Of a DNA stretch of 64,000 nucleotides, positions 45,401 to 53,252 are shown one piece after another. Numbering within the stretch: position 1 is the stretch's first letter; each line of letters starts with the position of its first letter. This stretch comes from Rhodocyclaceae bacterium (GTDB lineage Bacteria; Pseudomonadota; Gammaproteobacteria; Burkholderiales; Rhodocyclaceae): positions 1-64,000 of the forward strand of contig JAOADW010000049.1 of NCBI GenBank assembly GCA_026417115.1. Direction: 5' to 3'. The notes beneath the pieces were generated by a model. The model searched no databases. It worked only from the letters and a program-made list of their open reading frames with translations, and was not told the DNA's origin. A program made the translations under genes and the position numbers.

Positions 45401-45502
45401 ATCATGGGCGGGCTTGTCGTCGCCACCGTGCTCACGTTGTTCTTTCTGCCCGCTCTCTATGCTGCATGGCGGCGCATCCCAGCGCCTTCCGCAGGAGCGT
45501 AG
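42410..45502 (+). CDS. RND-family multidrug efflux pump, inner-membrane subunit
   Basis: This 1030-residue transporter has 12 transmembrane helices and two large periplasmic loops, typical of AcrB-like HAE1/COG0841 pumps. TM4 carries the conserved Asp pair of the proton relay (GALIIALGLLVDDAIISVEMMAV), and the other membrane half shows the TM10-like IALAGMILRNTVILIDQIEQDE. It exports hydrophobic compounds by proton exchange, with the adaptor and TolC. The ATG at 42410 overlaps the adaptor stop. It is of the branch with a single adaptor and TetR control, close to VexF/OqxB-like pumps; the substrate range is not readable. Confidence 0.93.
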   Translation: MKGLNLSQWALAQRALTLHLIVVLLLSGFYAFLHLGRAEDPDFTFKAMVVRTLWPGATAREVEQQVTERIERKLQEIEHLDLLKSISRAGESLIFIQLADTTPKATVPEAWRQVRRKLDDLAPSLPAGVLGPFPNEEFGDVYVSIYAVVGEGFDAAELRRAATRLARDLRLLPDVKKVDLLGVQEEKIYVEIPPQRLASLGLTPAQVAATIHEQNALTAAGFIETESDRLYLRVTGPFDSVDAIRAIDLSIAGRSVRLGDIAQITRGFADPPNPRMRVNGRDAVGVAVAMAKGGDVIALGQHLYDAVLRAQATLPAGLEIINVFDQPTVVRVSLDLFLKTLLEALAIVLAVSFLSLGLRTGLVVALSIPLVLAITFLAMKSAGIDLHRVSLGALIIALGLLVDDAIISVEMMAVKIEQGWEKAKAATFAYVSTAFPMLTGTLITAAAFTPVGFARSAAGEYAFAIFGVTAIALISSWFVAVIFTPYLGFHLLDEKALRKAGAKRHGDIYDTPFYRRFRALVAGCLRRRGWVIGLTLAAFLASLLLFKYGVQYRFFPPSNRTELIVDLWLPQGASRAATEKEVRRVEALLAAPELADKIVSYSSWIGNGAPRFYLPLDQQLFYDHFGQLVITTRNLDAREEVRTWLLQTFASPAQEFSHLRTRVQRLENGPPVGYPVVFRVLGEDAETLRAIAARVAEVMRAHPNLVNVHADWHEKAKSVRIRIDQDRARALGISSRTVAQALASHEQGVILGQYREGDQLIDIVWRADETARNRLAALEQLPVPTAQGQWLPLSQIAKIEPAWEESVIHRRNRVPVIQVRADLLDERLTAPTVSRQVDRWLDDIRKSLPPGYRIEMGGMIEEAAKNEAGIQAVVPFMILAVITLLMFQLRSFARTLLALLTAPLGLIGVALALFLFRAPYGFVANLGVIALAGMILRNTVILIDQIEQDERAGVPPWEAIVGATVRRFRPIMLTAAAAVLAMIPLSRQIFWGPMAIAIMGGLVVATVLTLFFLPALYAAWRRIPAPSAGA

Positions 45503-45509
45503 AATTGGC

Positions 45510-45537
45510 TTGTAATTCCCCTCTTCGCCGCTATATT
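45510..45537 (+). promoter_or_regulatory. Promoter giving a probably leaderless pcm transcript
   Basis: TTGTAA (45510-45515) and TATATT (45532-45537) are 16 bases apart, and the pcm ATG is at 45546, only eight bases after the -10. Transcription would start within a few bases of the ATG, and there is no Shine-Dalgarno sequence before it. The motif is seen; leaderless translation is inferred. Confidence 0.55.
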
Positions 45538-45545
45538 AGCAAACC

Positions 45546-46208
45546 ATGAATTACGAAAAAGCCCGCCACCACATGATCGAGCAACAGCTCCGCCCATGGG
45601 AGGTGCTCGACCCCGCCGTCATCGATTCGCTCTATGCCGATCGTCGCGAGCTGTTCGTACCCGAGGCGCTGCGCGCCTTCGCCTTTGCCGACGTGGCCCT
45701 TCCCCTGCCCCAGGGAGCTCAGATGTTGCCTCCCAAGCTCGAGGCGCATTGCCTGCAAGCGCTCGCCCTCCAGCCCCATGAACGGGTGCTCGAAATCGGC
45801 ACGGGCTCCGGCCACATGGCGGCTTTGCTTGGCCGCGCCGCGCATGAGGTTTGGAGCGTGGAGATCGACCCTTCTCTTGCCGAGCTCGCACGCGCGAACC
45901 TTGCGCGTGCCGGCATCGACAATGTCTCCGTGATCGTTGGCGACGGTCTCTTGGGCCTCGCGGATGGCGCCCCATACGACGCGATCCTGGTCTCTGGCGG
46001 CATCCGTCAGGTGCCGAGCGTGCTCATCGACCAACTCGCCGCGCAGGGGCGTTTGCTCGCCTTCGTCGGCGCTTCGCCAGTCTATACCTTGCGCAAGATG
46101 ACGAAGCACGCCGACGGCGTGATCGTGACCGAGGATCTCTTGGAAACCGACGTGCCAGCACTCAGACAACCCGCCTTTGCGGCATTCGATTTTTCCTGCG
46201 CCGGATGA
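45546..46208 (+). CDS. pcm: Protein-L-isoaspartate O-methyltransferase-like
   Basis: This 220-residue SAM-dependent methyltransferase of the PCMT family repairs isoaspartyl residues in damaged proteins. Landmarks are MIEQQLRPWEVLDPAVIDSL, the PQGAQMLPPKLEAHCLQAL segment, motif I VLEIGTGSGHMAALLG, and a motif II/III region VSVIVGDGLLGLADGAPYDAILVSGG. The enzyme normally shows a VTxxxP loop; here the residues are less conserved, so substrate range may differ. ATG 45546 is right after the predicted promoter. Its stop overlaps the rhodanese ATG (ATGA). The order pcm-rhodanese-tolC is common in betaproteobacteria. Confidence 0.85.
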   Translation: MNYEKARHHMIEQQLRPWEVLDPAVIDSLYADRRELFVPEALRAFAFADVALPLPQGAQMLPPKLEAHCLQALALQPHERVLEIGTGSGHMAALLGRAAHEVWSVEIDPSLAELARANLARAGIDNVSVIVGDGLLGLADGAPYDAILVSGGIRQVPSVLIDQLAAQGRLLAFVGASPVYTLRKMTKHADGVIVTEDLLETDVPALRQPAFAAFDFSCAG

Positions 46209-46537
46209 AACAAATCACCGCCTTGCAGCTCAAACAGTGGCTCGACGACGCAAAAGCGGGGAAAAGAGAAGCCCCGCTCTTGATCGACGTGCGCGAGCCC
46301 TGGGAATACCATATCGTGCATATCCCGGGGGCGAAACTCATGCCCATGCGCACGATCCCTTTGCGCATCCACGAGCTGCCGCGCGAAAAAGACCTCGCCA
46401 TCGTTTGCCATCATGGGGCGCGCAGCTATCAGGTTTGCTTGTTCCTCGAGCAACACGGTTTCGACAGGCTTTTCAACCTCTATGGCGGCATGGCTGCCTG
46501 GTCGAGAGACGCAGATCCCACGGCGCCCACCTACTGA
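46205..46537 (+). CDS. Single-domain rhodanese-like protein
   Basis: This 110-residue cytosolic rhodanese domain has the active-site Cys in AIVCHHGARSYQVCLFL, the DVREPWEYHIVHIPGA signature and the C-terminal GGMAAWSRD motif. It probably transfers sulfur or acts as a thiosulfate:acceptor sulfurtransferase. The active-site loop (C-H-H-G-A-R-S) is of the type found in many single-domain GlpE-like proteins. ATG 46205 overlaps the pcm stop by four bases, so it is co-translated. It is followed by tolC after 20 bases. Confidence 0.9.
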   Translation: MKQITALQLKQWLDDAKAGKREAPLLIDVREPWEYHIVHIPGAKLMPMRTIPLRIHELPREKDLAIVCHHGARSYQVCLFLEQHGFDRLFNLYGGMAAWSRDADPTAPTY

Positions 46538-46557
46538 TCACCGTCACCTGCGAGAAG

Positions 46558-47883
46558 ATGATGAAAAAATCGTTTGCCTTCTTCCTCGGCTTCCTTGGAA
46601 CGTCCTGCTTCTCTCTGAACGCCCTGGGCGCAGATCTCCTCGAGGTCTATCGGAGCGCGCAAGGATATGACGCCCAATATGCGGCGGCAAAAGCGCAGCT
46701 TTCCGCAGGGCGCGAAAAGCTGCCGCAAGGACGCTCTGGCGTGCTGCCCAGCGTCTCATTTTCCGCCAACACGAATTGGAACGATCTGGAAAGCCGCGCG
46801 CGCGCCACGGGCACGACGGTGGATCGTCGCTACAACAGCAATGGCTGGAATGTCACGCTGACCCAACCGCTCTTCCGCTGGCAGAACTGGGTCGGCTTGC
46901 GTCAATCGGAGCTCGCCGTGATGGCAGCGGAGCTCCAGATGGCGCAAGCCGAACAAGATCTCGCCATGCGCGTCGCGCAAGCGTATTTCGACGTGTTGCT
47001 GGCGCAGGAAACGCTTACGACCGTGCGCGCACAAAAGGCCGCGATCGCCGAGCAGCTCGACGCCGCGAAACGCAATTTCGAGGTCGGTACGGCGACGATC
47101 ACCGACACCCATGAGGCGCAAGCGCGTTTCGATTTGATCGTGGCCCAAGAAATCGCCGCCGAAAACGACCTCGTTGTCAAGCGCCAGTCCTTGGCCACCC
47201 TCACCGGAGAGGCGCCCGAACGATTGAAACGCCTCAAAGACATGGTGCGCATCGACAAGCCGCAGCCCGACGCTCTCGAGCACTGGGTCGCGGCTGCAGA
47301 GTCCGACAGCCTCCTCGTCAAGCTCGCACAAGCCAACTTGGAGATCGCGCAGCGCGAAACGGAAAAGCAGCGCGCTGGCCATTATCCGACGCTCGATCTC
47401 GTCGCCACGCATGGCAAAAGCTCCAGTGGTTTTTCCACCACGGGCGGCTACGACAATACGACGAGCACGATCGGCTTGCAGTTCGTCTTGCCCCTTTATG
47501 CAGGCGGCGGCATCTCCTCCCGTGAGCGCGAAGCCGCTGCGCTTGCGGAAAAGGCGCGCGCTGAACTCGAGCAAGCGCGCCGCCAGGCCGCGCTTGCGGC
47601 CCGACAGGCCTATCTCGGCGTCAATGCCGGCCTTGCGCAAATCCGTGCGCTGGAAGCTGGCGTAAAATCTTCCGAGCTCGCGCTCGAATCGAACAAGCTC
47701 GGCTATGAAGTCGGCGTCCGCATCAACATCGACGTACTCAACGCACAGAGCCAGCTTTATGACACTCGCCAGAAATTGGCGAAAGCGCGCATCGAGACCT
47801 TGCTGTCTCAGCTCAAACTCAAAGCAGCCGCCGGAAGCCTGGGCGCCGAAGACCTCGCCGCCATCAACACCTTGCTCGAATGA
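46558..47883 (+). CDS. tolC: Outer-membrane efflux channel TolC
   Basis: This 441-residue outer-membrane factor has a signal peptide (MMKKSFAFFLGFLGTSCFSLNALGADLLEVYRSA) and the two TolC repeats of beta-barrel strands and long alpha-helical hairpins (DVLLAQETLTTVRAQKAAIAEQLDAAKRNFEVGTATITD... and its later copy GVKSSELALESNKLGYEVGVRINIDVLNAQSQLYDTRQK). It forms a trimeric tunnel for RND and type I export systems. The start is ATG 46558 or the adjacent 46561. It is the only such channel in the window and probably pairs with the RND pump. Confidence 0.93.
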   Translation: MMKKSFAFFLGFLGTSCFSLNALGADLLEVYRSAQGYDAQYAAAKAQLSAGREKLPQGRSGVLPSVSFSANTNWNDLESRARATGTTVDRRYNSNGWNVTLTQPLFRWQNWVGLRQSELAVMAAELQMAQAEQDLAMRVAQAYFDVLLAQETLTTVRAQKAAIAEQLDAAKRNFEVGTATITDTHEAQARFDLIVAQEIAAENDLVVKRQSLATLTGEAPERLKRLKDMVRIDKPQPDALEHWVAAAESDSLLVKLAQANLEIAQRETEKQRAGHYPTLDLVATHGKSSSGFSTTGGYDNTTSTIGLQFVLPLYAGGGISSREREAAALAEKARAELEQARRQAALAARQAYLGVNAGLAQIRALEAGVKSSELALESNKLGYEVGVRINIDVLNAQSQLYDTRQKLAKARIETLLSQLKLKAAAGSLGAEDLAAINTLLE

Positions 47884-47892
47884 GCGCACGCA

Positions 47893-49218
47893 ATGATCGG
47901 CCTCTTTAGGCGCTTGATCGGCAAGACAGAAGAGATGCCGATCTCACCCGACCCCTTCGGCCGCGAAGCGGCCCATCCCCCTGCGCCCCCTTCCGCTGCC
48001 GCCGTCAAGCCGCCTCCCCCACAGGCAATCCTTCGTCGGGAAGAGATCATCGACGCCCGCATGCGACTTGCGGGTTATCGCTATTTGGTCGAAGCCTCCG
48101 CCGACCACGTCCCCAGCGCCGCTGAAATATTGTCGCTCTGTCAAGAAGCGCGCATCAAGCCGTTTGCCGAGCGTCGCTTGATCGTTCTCACGCTCGCTGC
48201 GCAGGATTGGCTCGCGGCGGATTTCGGCAGCCTCGCCTCGCCCCGTCTCGTGGTTCATTTTTCGCCGCCGCGGGAAGAAACGCTGCCAACCTGGCTTCAT
48301 GCGATCGAGTCGGCGCGCACGCAAGGCATCGGCCTCGCGGTCTCCGTCGAAAGCCTCGTCCATTTGCCTGAGACGGCGAAAGTCGATCTCGTGTTGATCG
48401 ATTACTCCGCCTACTCGTTCTTGAGCTTTGAACAGATGCTCATGCGGCTAAGCACCCAGAGGCCGGATGCTCCCCTCTGGGTCGATCGCGTTCCCGGCTG
48501 GGCCGAGCGCCACTACTGCCATGCTCATGGCGCGGCCTATTGTAGCGGTCCTTTTGCGACAGCCCCTTTTGACGATGAAGGCGAAACGCTCAATGAAAGC
48601 CGCATCGTCCTGATCGAAATGCTCAATCTCGTGCGTCAGGATGCGGATATTGCCGCCATCGCCGCAGTCGCCAAGCGCGATCCGGCCGTGACCCTCAAGC
48701 TCGTCGCGCTCGCCAATTCTCCCGTCTTCGGGCTTGAGCGCACCATCACGAGCCTCGAACAAGCAATCCTGATGGTGGGCAGAGAGTCGCTTTATCGCTG
48801 GCTGGCGATTGGTTTGTTCCGTACCGGCAAAGGTTCTCCTCGCGATGAGATGCTGCTCGAAATCGCGCTCACGCGAGGACGCCTGCTGGAGCTCATCGGC
48901 ACGCGGCTTGGGCTTGCCAAGCATGAATGCGATGAGCTGTTTCTCGTCGGCCTACTCTCCCTCATCGATAGCCTCTTAGGCCAGTCGATCACGCAGATCG
49001 TCGAGCGTCTTCGCTTGCCCCAAGCGGTACGCAGCGTCTTGCTCGACAGCAGCGGCCCCTGGGGACGCTATTTGCTGCTCGCCCTGGCCGCCGAAAGAGA
49101 CCGCGGGGACATCGTCGCAACCCTTGCAGAAAAAATCGGCCTCACCCTTGCCGACCTCGCCTCTGCGCTCAACGAGGCGCGCGCATGGGCAGAGGGCGCG
49201 ATCGCTAGCGATCATTGA
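47893..49218 (+). CDS. HDOD-domain protein with a degenerate EAL-like N-terminus
   Basis: This 441-residue protein begins with a Pro-rich linker (about 15-45), has an EAL-like region (about 55-200: LAGYRYLVEA..., ...VDLVLIDYSAYS) lacking the EAL/ExLR catalytic motif, then an HDOD domain (about 210-400: IVLIEMLNLVRQDADIAAIAAVAKRDPAVTLKLVALANSPVFGLERTITSLEQAILMVGRESLYRWL). This YuxH-like architecture occurs in betaproteobacteria, and the missing catalytic residues suggest a signalling scaffold rather than an active phosphodiesterase. It follows tolC by nine bases and its 3' end overlaps the convergent waaA by seven bases. Confidence 0.82.
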   Translation: MIGLFRRLIGKTEEMPISPDPFGREAAHPPAPPSAAAVKPPPPQAILRREEIIDARMRLAGYRYLVEASADHVPSAAEILSLCQEARIKPFAERRLIVLTLAAQDWLAADFGSLASPRLVVHFSPPREETLPTWLHAIESARTQGIGLAVSVESLVHLPETAKVDLVLIDYSAYSFLSFEQMLMRLSTQRPDAPLWVDRVPGWAERHYCHAHGAAYCSGPFATAPFDDEGETLNESRIVLIEMLNLVRQDADIAAIAAVAKRDPAVTLKLVALANSPVFGLERTITSLEQAILMVGRESLYRWLAIGLFRTGKGSPRDEMLLEIALTRGRLLELIGTRLGLAKHECDELFLVGLLSLIDSLLGQSITQIVERLRLPQAVRSVLLDSSGPWGRYLLLALAAERDRGDIVATLAEKIGLTLADLASALNEARAWAEGAIASDH

Positions 49219-50474
49219 GCCTCGATGGGCAAACGCGTTGCGACCAATGCCAGCGTTTTTTCCGTCGCGCCGCGGTGGCGGGCGGCGAAATCCACGCCCG
49301 CCTTGCTCATCGCGGCGCGCGCCTGCGCATCGCCAAGCAGCATGAGCGCAGCGTCGACAAGTTCCGCTGCCTGGCCGATTTGACGCACCGCGCCGCAAGC
49401 GAGCGCGCTGGCTGCGGCCTCAGCGAAATTGAACGTCGAGGTTCCGATCAACGTCGGCACCCCCAGCGCGCAAGGCTCGATCAGGTTTTGCCCGCCATGA
49501 TCGAGGAGAGTGCCGCCCACGAAGGCCACGTCCGCCACCCGATAATAGGCCGGAAGCTCTCCTAGGCTATCGCCCAGCCAGACCTGCGTGTGTCTGGCGA
49601 TCGGCGCACCTTGCGAGCGGCGCTGCAAAGAGAAACCCGCGCGCTCGATCAGCCGCGCCACTTCGTCGAAACGCTGAGGATGACGGGGGACCATCACGAG
49701 GAGCACGTCCTCTGGAATACGCGGCTGTGCGGCGCGCCATGCGTCCAGGATCCGTTCCTCTTCGCCCGCGCGGGTGCTTGCGCAGAGGAATACGCGCCGG
49801 CCAGCACAGAAGGCGGAAAAATCGGGCAAATCCTTCGGCCAAGCCACGTCGAACTTGAGATTGCCCGTCACGACGACCTCTTGCGCGCCCAGGCGTAAAA
49901 ACCGCTCGCGATCGGCCTCACTCTGTGCGCCGATTGCCGCAAAGCCCTGCATCGTTTCGCGTATCAGTTTCGGCCAACGCAGATATCGCTGCAGCGAGCG
50001 CTCGGAGAGGCGGGCATTGACGAGCAGGATCGGCACGCCCGCGCGAGCGCATTCGGCGACGAGATTCGGCCAGACTTCAGTTTCCAGGATCAGGCCAAGG
50101 CTTGGCCGGTAATGGCGCAAAAACCGTCGCATCGCCCAGGGCAGGTCATACGGCAAATAGGCGCATTCCACCTCTTCGCCAAACAGTTTGGCAGCCATCG
50201 CGCGTCCCGTCGGCGTCATCTGCGTCACGAGGAAACGATGGCGCGGATAGCTGCGCCGCAATGCTGCGAGCAATGGCTGAGCCGCCCGTGTCTCGCCCAC
50301 CGAGACCGCATGCAGCCAAATCAAGGGGGCGTCGTGGGCAACGCCGCGATAAACGCCCATCCGCTCAGGCCAATCTCGTCGGTATTCAGGCTGGCGCCGC
50401 GCGCGCCACAACAGATGCGCAAACGCGAACGGCAACAGAAGATGCACGAGCAAGGTATAGAAGAGGCGCGCCAT
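49212..50474 (-). CDS. waaA: 3-deoxy-D-manno-octulosonic acid (Kdo) transferase
   Basis: This 420-residue inner-membrane glycosyltransferase transfers Kdo from CMP-Kdo to lipid IVA in LPS assembly. It has an N-terminal membrane anchor (LFYTLLVHLLLPFAFAHLLW), the WLHAVSVGETRAAQPLL donor region, the signature ETEVWPNLVAECA, and the GT30 C-terminal domain (AFVGGTLLDHGGQNLIEPCALGVPTLIGTSTFNFAEA). ATG 50474 starts right after the waaC stop (one base between), and waaC, waaA form an operon. The 3' end overlaps the HDOD gene by seven bases. Whether one or two Kdo residues are added cannot be read. Confidence 0.94.
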   Translation of the reverse strand: MARLFYTLLVHLLLPFAFAHLLWRARRQPEYRRDWPERMGVYRGVAHDAPLIWLHAVSVGETRAAQPLLAALRRSYPRHRFLVTQMTPTGRAMAAKLFGEEVECAYLPYDLPWAMRRFLRHYRPSLGLILETEVWPNLVAECARAGVPILLVNARLSERSLQRYLRWPKLIRETMQGFAAIGAQSEADRERFLRLGAQEVVVTGNLKFDVAWPKDLPDFSAFCAGRRVFLCASTRAGEEERILDAWRAAQPRIPEDVLLVMVPRHPQRFDEVARLIERAGFSLQRRSQGAPIARHTQVWLGDSLGELPAYYRVADVAFVGGTLLDHGGQNLIEPCALGVPTLIGTSTFNFAEAAASALACGAVRQIGQAAELVDAALMLLGDAQARAAMSKAGVDFAARHRGATEKTLALVATRLPIEAQ

Positions 50475-50475
50475 C

Positions 50476-51447
50476 TCAGCGTGCCGCCAGCAGCGCATCG
50501 ACGGCGGCAGCGACTTCGGCCACCGACGGCGCAGCGCCGGCCGCGCCGAGGTTGTGATAGGGGGTTGCCGCGAAAACCCCCGTGCTCTCGGGATTCGAGG
50601 CGCAAAAGATCGCCACCGTCGGCCGCCCCAACGCCGCGGCCAGATGGGTTAGCCCCGTATCGACGCCGATCGCCAGGCGCGCGCCGGCCAAGAGCCGCGC
50701 CACTTCCCCAAGCGGCATCCAGGGCGCCACCGTCGCTCGCGGAAGATGCGTCGCGAGCCGCTGCGCGCGCTCGAGTTCCGCTCGGCTGCCGCCCAGCAAC
50801 ACACAGTTCATTTCCCGTTCATGGAGCGTTTTTGCCAGCGCGATCCAGTGCGCGTCCTGCCATTCCTTTTCCGCTCGGCTCGTGAAGGTCAAGAAAACGG
50901 CGTAATCTCCTTTGGGCAGCCAGCCGCCGCGCCAGGGCGGCACGCTCAAGCCGTAATCCGGCTCATGCGCGGCGATCTCGTAACCGAGCACGCCGGCGGC
51001 CAACAGGCGATTGCGCGTCACGGCATGCGCCGTACGCGGCACATCGACGGCGGCGTCATAGGCCAGGGCAGCGAGGCCCTCGCGCGGATCGGCAAAGCCA
51101 TATTTTTTTCCGCGCGCACAGGCGGCAAGCAGCGCGCTCTTCACCAACCCCTGGCAATCAATGACATAGTCGTAACCAAATTCCGCTCCCAACGGCTGGC
51201 GCACCGCGCGACGATATGCGGCGATTTCGCGCCACGTCGCCGCCTGGCCCAGGGCGCGGCGCCACCGTCGTACGGCCACGGGAATCACCGTCGCTACGGC
51301 CGCATGCAAGCGCACGAGGTCGGCAAAAGGCTCTTCCACGACCCAATCGATGACGGCGTGGGGAAACTGGCAGCGGATGTCGCTTGCCACCGGCAGGGCA
51401 TGCACGACGTCGCCAAGCGAACTCGTTTTGACCAGCAGGATGCGCAT
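50476..51447 (-). CDS. waaC: LPS heptosyltransferase I
   Basis: This 323-residue GT9 enzyme adds the first heptose to Kdo of the LPS inner core. It has the N-terminal KTSSLGDVVHALP and the WVVEEPFADLV region, the C-terminal donor domain LGGSRAELERAQRLAT, and the GT9 motif GVDTGLTHLAAALGRPTVAIFCASNPESTG (ADP-heptose binding). It uses ADP-L-glycero-D-manno-heptose at the cytoplasmic face. Start ATG 51447. Its stop is one base from waaA; upstream on the same strand, 19 bases away, is the mrr-like gene, so transcription may run through from there. Confidence 0.93.
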   Translation of the reverse strand: MRILLVKTSSLGDVVHALPVASDIRCQFPHAVIDWVVEEPFADLVRLHAAVATVIPVAVRRWRRALGQAATWREIAAYRRAVRQPLGAEFGYDYVIDCQGLVKSALLAACARGKKYGFADPREGLAALAYDAAVDVPRTAHAVTRNRLLAAGVLGYEIAAHEPDYGLSVPPWRGGWLPKGDYAVFLTFTSRAEKEWQDAHWIALAKTLHEREMNCVLLGGSRAELERAQRLATHLPRATVAPWMPLGEVARLLAGARLAIGVDTGLTHLAAALGRPTVAIFCASNPESTGVFAATPYHNLGAAGAAPSVAEVAAAVDALLAAR

Positions 51448-51466
51448 CTGATGCAGACCGTGGCGT

Positions 51467-52375
51467 TTAGCTTTCTTCGAAATAGTCGCTGTCGATGCGT
51501 TTGACGGCGAACACCTCCGCCACTGTCACGCCCACATCATGATCGATCATCAATTCCGCCAACGTCCTGCCATCGATGAGCACGACCTTCGGATCGATGT
51601 ATTTGACATAGTCGATCGCCTCTGGCGTAAACCACGAGGTCGTCAAAAACACCCCTTTTCTGGCGCGCAGCCCCTGCAAGGCGCCCACGAACCGTTGCAC
51701 CTCGGGGCGGCCTACGACGTTCTGCCAGCGTTTGGCCTGAAGATAGACGACGTCGAATCCGAGCGGATCCTCCTTGATCAAGCCATCGATGCCTCCGTCG
51801 CCACTGCGGCCAAGATGCTGCGCCGCCTCCCTAGGCGAGCCGCCATATCCCATCTTGACGAGCAAATCGATGACCAATCGCTCGAAAAATTGGGGCGAAC
51901 ACTCCTTGATGCGCTCCAAAAGTTCTTCCGCAAGCCTTGCGCGCATCGCGCGAGCGGCGGAATCGAGCATTTCTTCGGGTGAATACGCCTGCCGTTCCTG
52001 ATCATGGCGTATTTCGTCGTCGGCATTCGCCGCCACGGCGCGAAACTCCCGAAACTCTGGAAAACGCATGAGATCCTTGATCGACAAGGCGGATGGCTTT
52101 TCCGCCAGCACCTCCTTGCCCCGTGGCGAAATGCGAAAAAACCCCCGTTGCATCGAGGTCAGCAAACCAGCCTTTTTCAAATAAGTGATCGCCCAGCCGA
52201 CACGATTGGCGAAAACAGTTTCCCGCCCGCTCGACAAGGGCAGCGCGCGCTCTTCTTCGCTGAGCGCAAACGTCTTCGCCAAGGCATCGACTGCTTCGCT
52301 TCTGCTATGTTCGCGCTCGTCCGCCGTGAATTGGAGAAGCGGCAGCATCAGGCTCTGGAAATCGGGAATGGACAA
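51467..52375 (-). CDS. mrr: Mrr-type restriction endonuclease
   Basis: This 302-residue nuclease has the N-terminal Mrr winged-helix (about 1-95, FTADEREHSRSEAVDALAKTF...LPLSSGRETVFANRVGWAITYLKKAGLL) and the C-terminal Mrr catalytic domain with GGSPREAAQHLGRSGDGGIDGLI and the VYLQAKRW core, carrying the PD-(D/E)xK-like Asp and QxK residues. Mrr proteins cut methylated DNA (type IV) or act on DNA under stress. The start is a TTG at 52375 preceded by a strong AGGAGG, which decides it. It is transcribed with waaC-waaA, an odd place for a defence gene. Confidence 0.9.
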   Translation of the reverse strand: MSIPDFQSLMLPLLQFTADEREHSRSEAVDALAKTFALSEEERALPLSSGRETVFANRVGWAITYLKKAGLLTSMQRGFFRISPRGKEVLAEKPSALSIKDLMRFPEFREFRAVAANADDEIRHDQERQAYSPEEMLDSAARAMRARLAEELLERIKECSPQFFERLVIDLLVKMGYGGSPREAAQHLGRSGDGGIDGLIKEDPLGFDVVYLQAKRWQNVVGRPEVQRFVGALQGLRARKGVFLTTSWFTPEAIDYVKYIDPKVVLIDGRTLAELMIDHDVGVTVAEVFAVKRIDSDYFEES

Positions 52376-52426
52376 TTCCTTCCTCCTAGGCGATAAGAGG
52401 CTGGGCGATTATAGTAGCGGCCAACC

Positions 52427-53251
52427 ATGCGCCCAACGCCCACGCTTCCCCTTTCGGCCGTGATCATCACGCGCGATGCCGCGCAAACGCTGCCAGCATG
52501 CCTGGCAAGCCTCCACTTCTGCGCTGAGATCCTCGTCGTCGATTCGGGCAGCCAGGATGAGACGGTCGCCCTCGCAAAAGCGGCAGGATGCCGGGTCATC
52601 GAAACACATTGGCGCGGATATGGCGCGCAAAAGCAGTTTGCCGCCGAACAAGCCTCCCACGACTGGGTGCTCTCGCTCGACGCCGATGAACGCGTAACCC
52701 CGGCGCTTGCCGAAAGCATTGCACGCGCGCTGCAAGCGCCTACACATGTAGCCTTTCGCATTGCGCGCCGCAATCGCTTCCTAGGCCGTTATCTCGCGCA
52801 TGGCGAAGGCTATCCCGATTGGTGCGTGCGCCTCTTCGACCGCCGACGCGCACATTGGTCCGACGACGCCGTCCATGAGCGCGTCATCGTCTCTGGCGAA
52901 ATCGGCACGCTCGACGGCGACCTCTTGCACGATTCGGCCGAAACGCTCGAACGCTATCTAGAAAAACAGAACCGCTATTCCACCCTCGCGGCGGAAGCCG
53001 CCTGGCGGCAGGGCAAGCGGAGCTCGGCCATACGGCTTTTCTGTTCTCCCCTCCTGCGTTTCGTCAAGTTTTATCTCGTGCGTCGTGGCTTTCTTGATGG
53101 CCTGCCAGGCCTCATTCATATTCTGATCGGCTGCTACGCGAGTTTCGCCAAGCATGCCAAACTGATCGAGCGCGAACGGGAAGAACTGGAAACACGCTCC
53201 CTTGCAAAAGGGCAAAAAGACCCTGGTTCGCTCTTCGACGAGGCGCCGTGA
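52427..53251 (+). CDS. waaE: GT2-family glycosyltransferase (LPS core, WaaE-like)
   Basis: This 274-residue GT-A-fold transferase has the N-terminal LSAVIITRDAAQTLPACLASL and EILVVDSGSQDETV (nucleotide binding), the DxD metal motif in SLDADERVT, and HERVIVSGEIGTLDGDLLHDSAETLERYL. It ends in a hydrophobic membrane-associated stretch (FYLVRRGFLDGLPGLIHILIGCYASFAKH). The pattern matches WaaE/KdtX beta-glucosyltransferases that decorate LPS core heptose. It is divergent from mrr across 51 bases. The exact sugar is inferred from family only. Confidence 0.86.
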   Translation: MRPTPTLPLSAVIITRDAAQTLPACLASLHFCAEILVVDSGSQDETVALAKAAGCRVIETHWRGYGAQKQFAAEQASHDWVLSLDADERVTPALAESIARALQAPTHVAFRIARRNRFLGRYLAHGEGYPDWCVRLFDRRRAHWSDDAVHERVIVSGEIGTLDGDLLHDSAETLERYLEKQNRYSTLAAEAAWRQGKRSSAIRLFCSPLLRFVKFYLVRRGFLDGLPGLIHILIGCYASFAKHAKLIEREREELETRSLAKGQKDPGSLFDEAP

Positions 53252-53252
53252 G

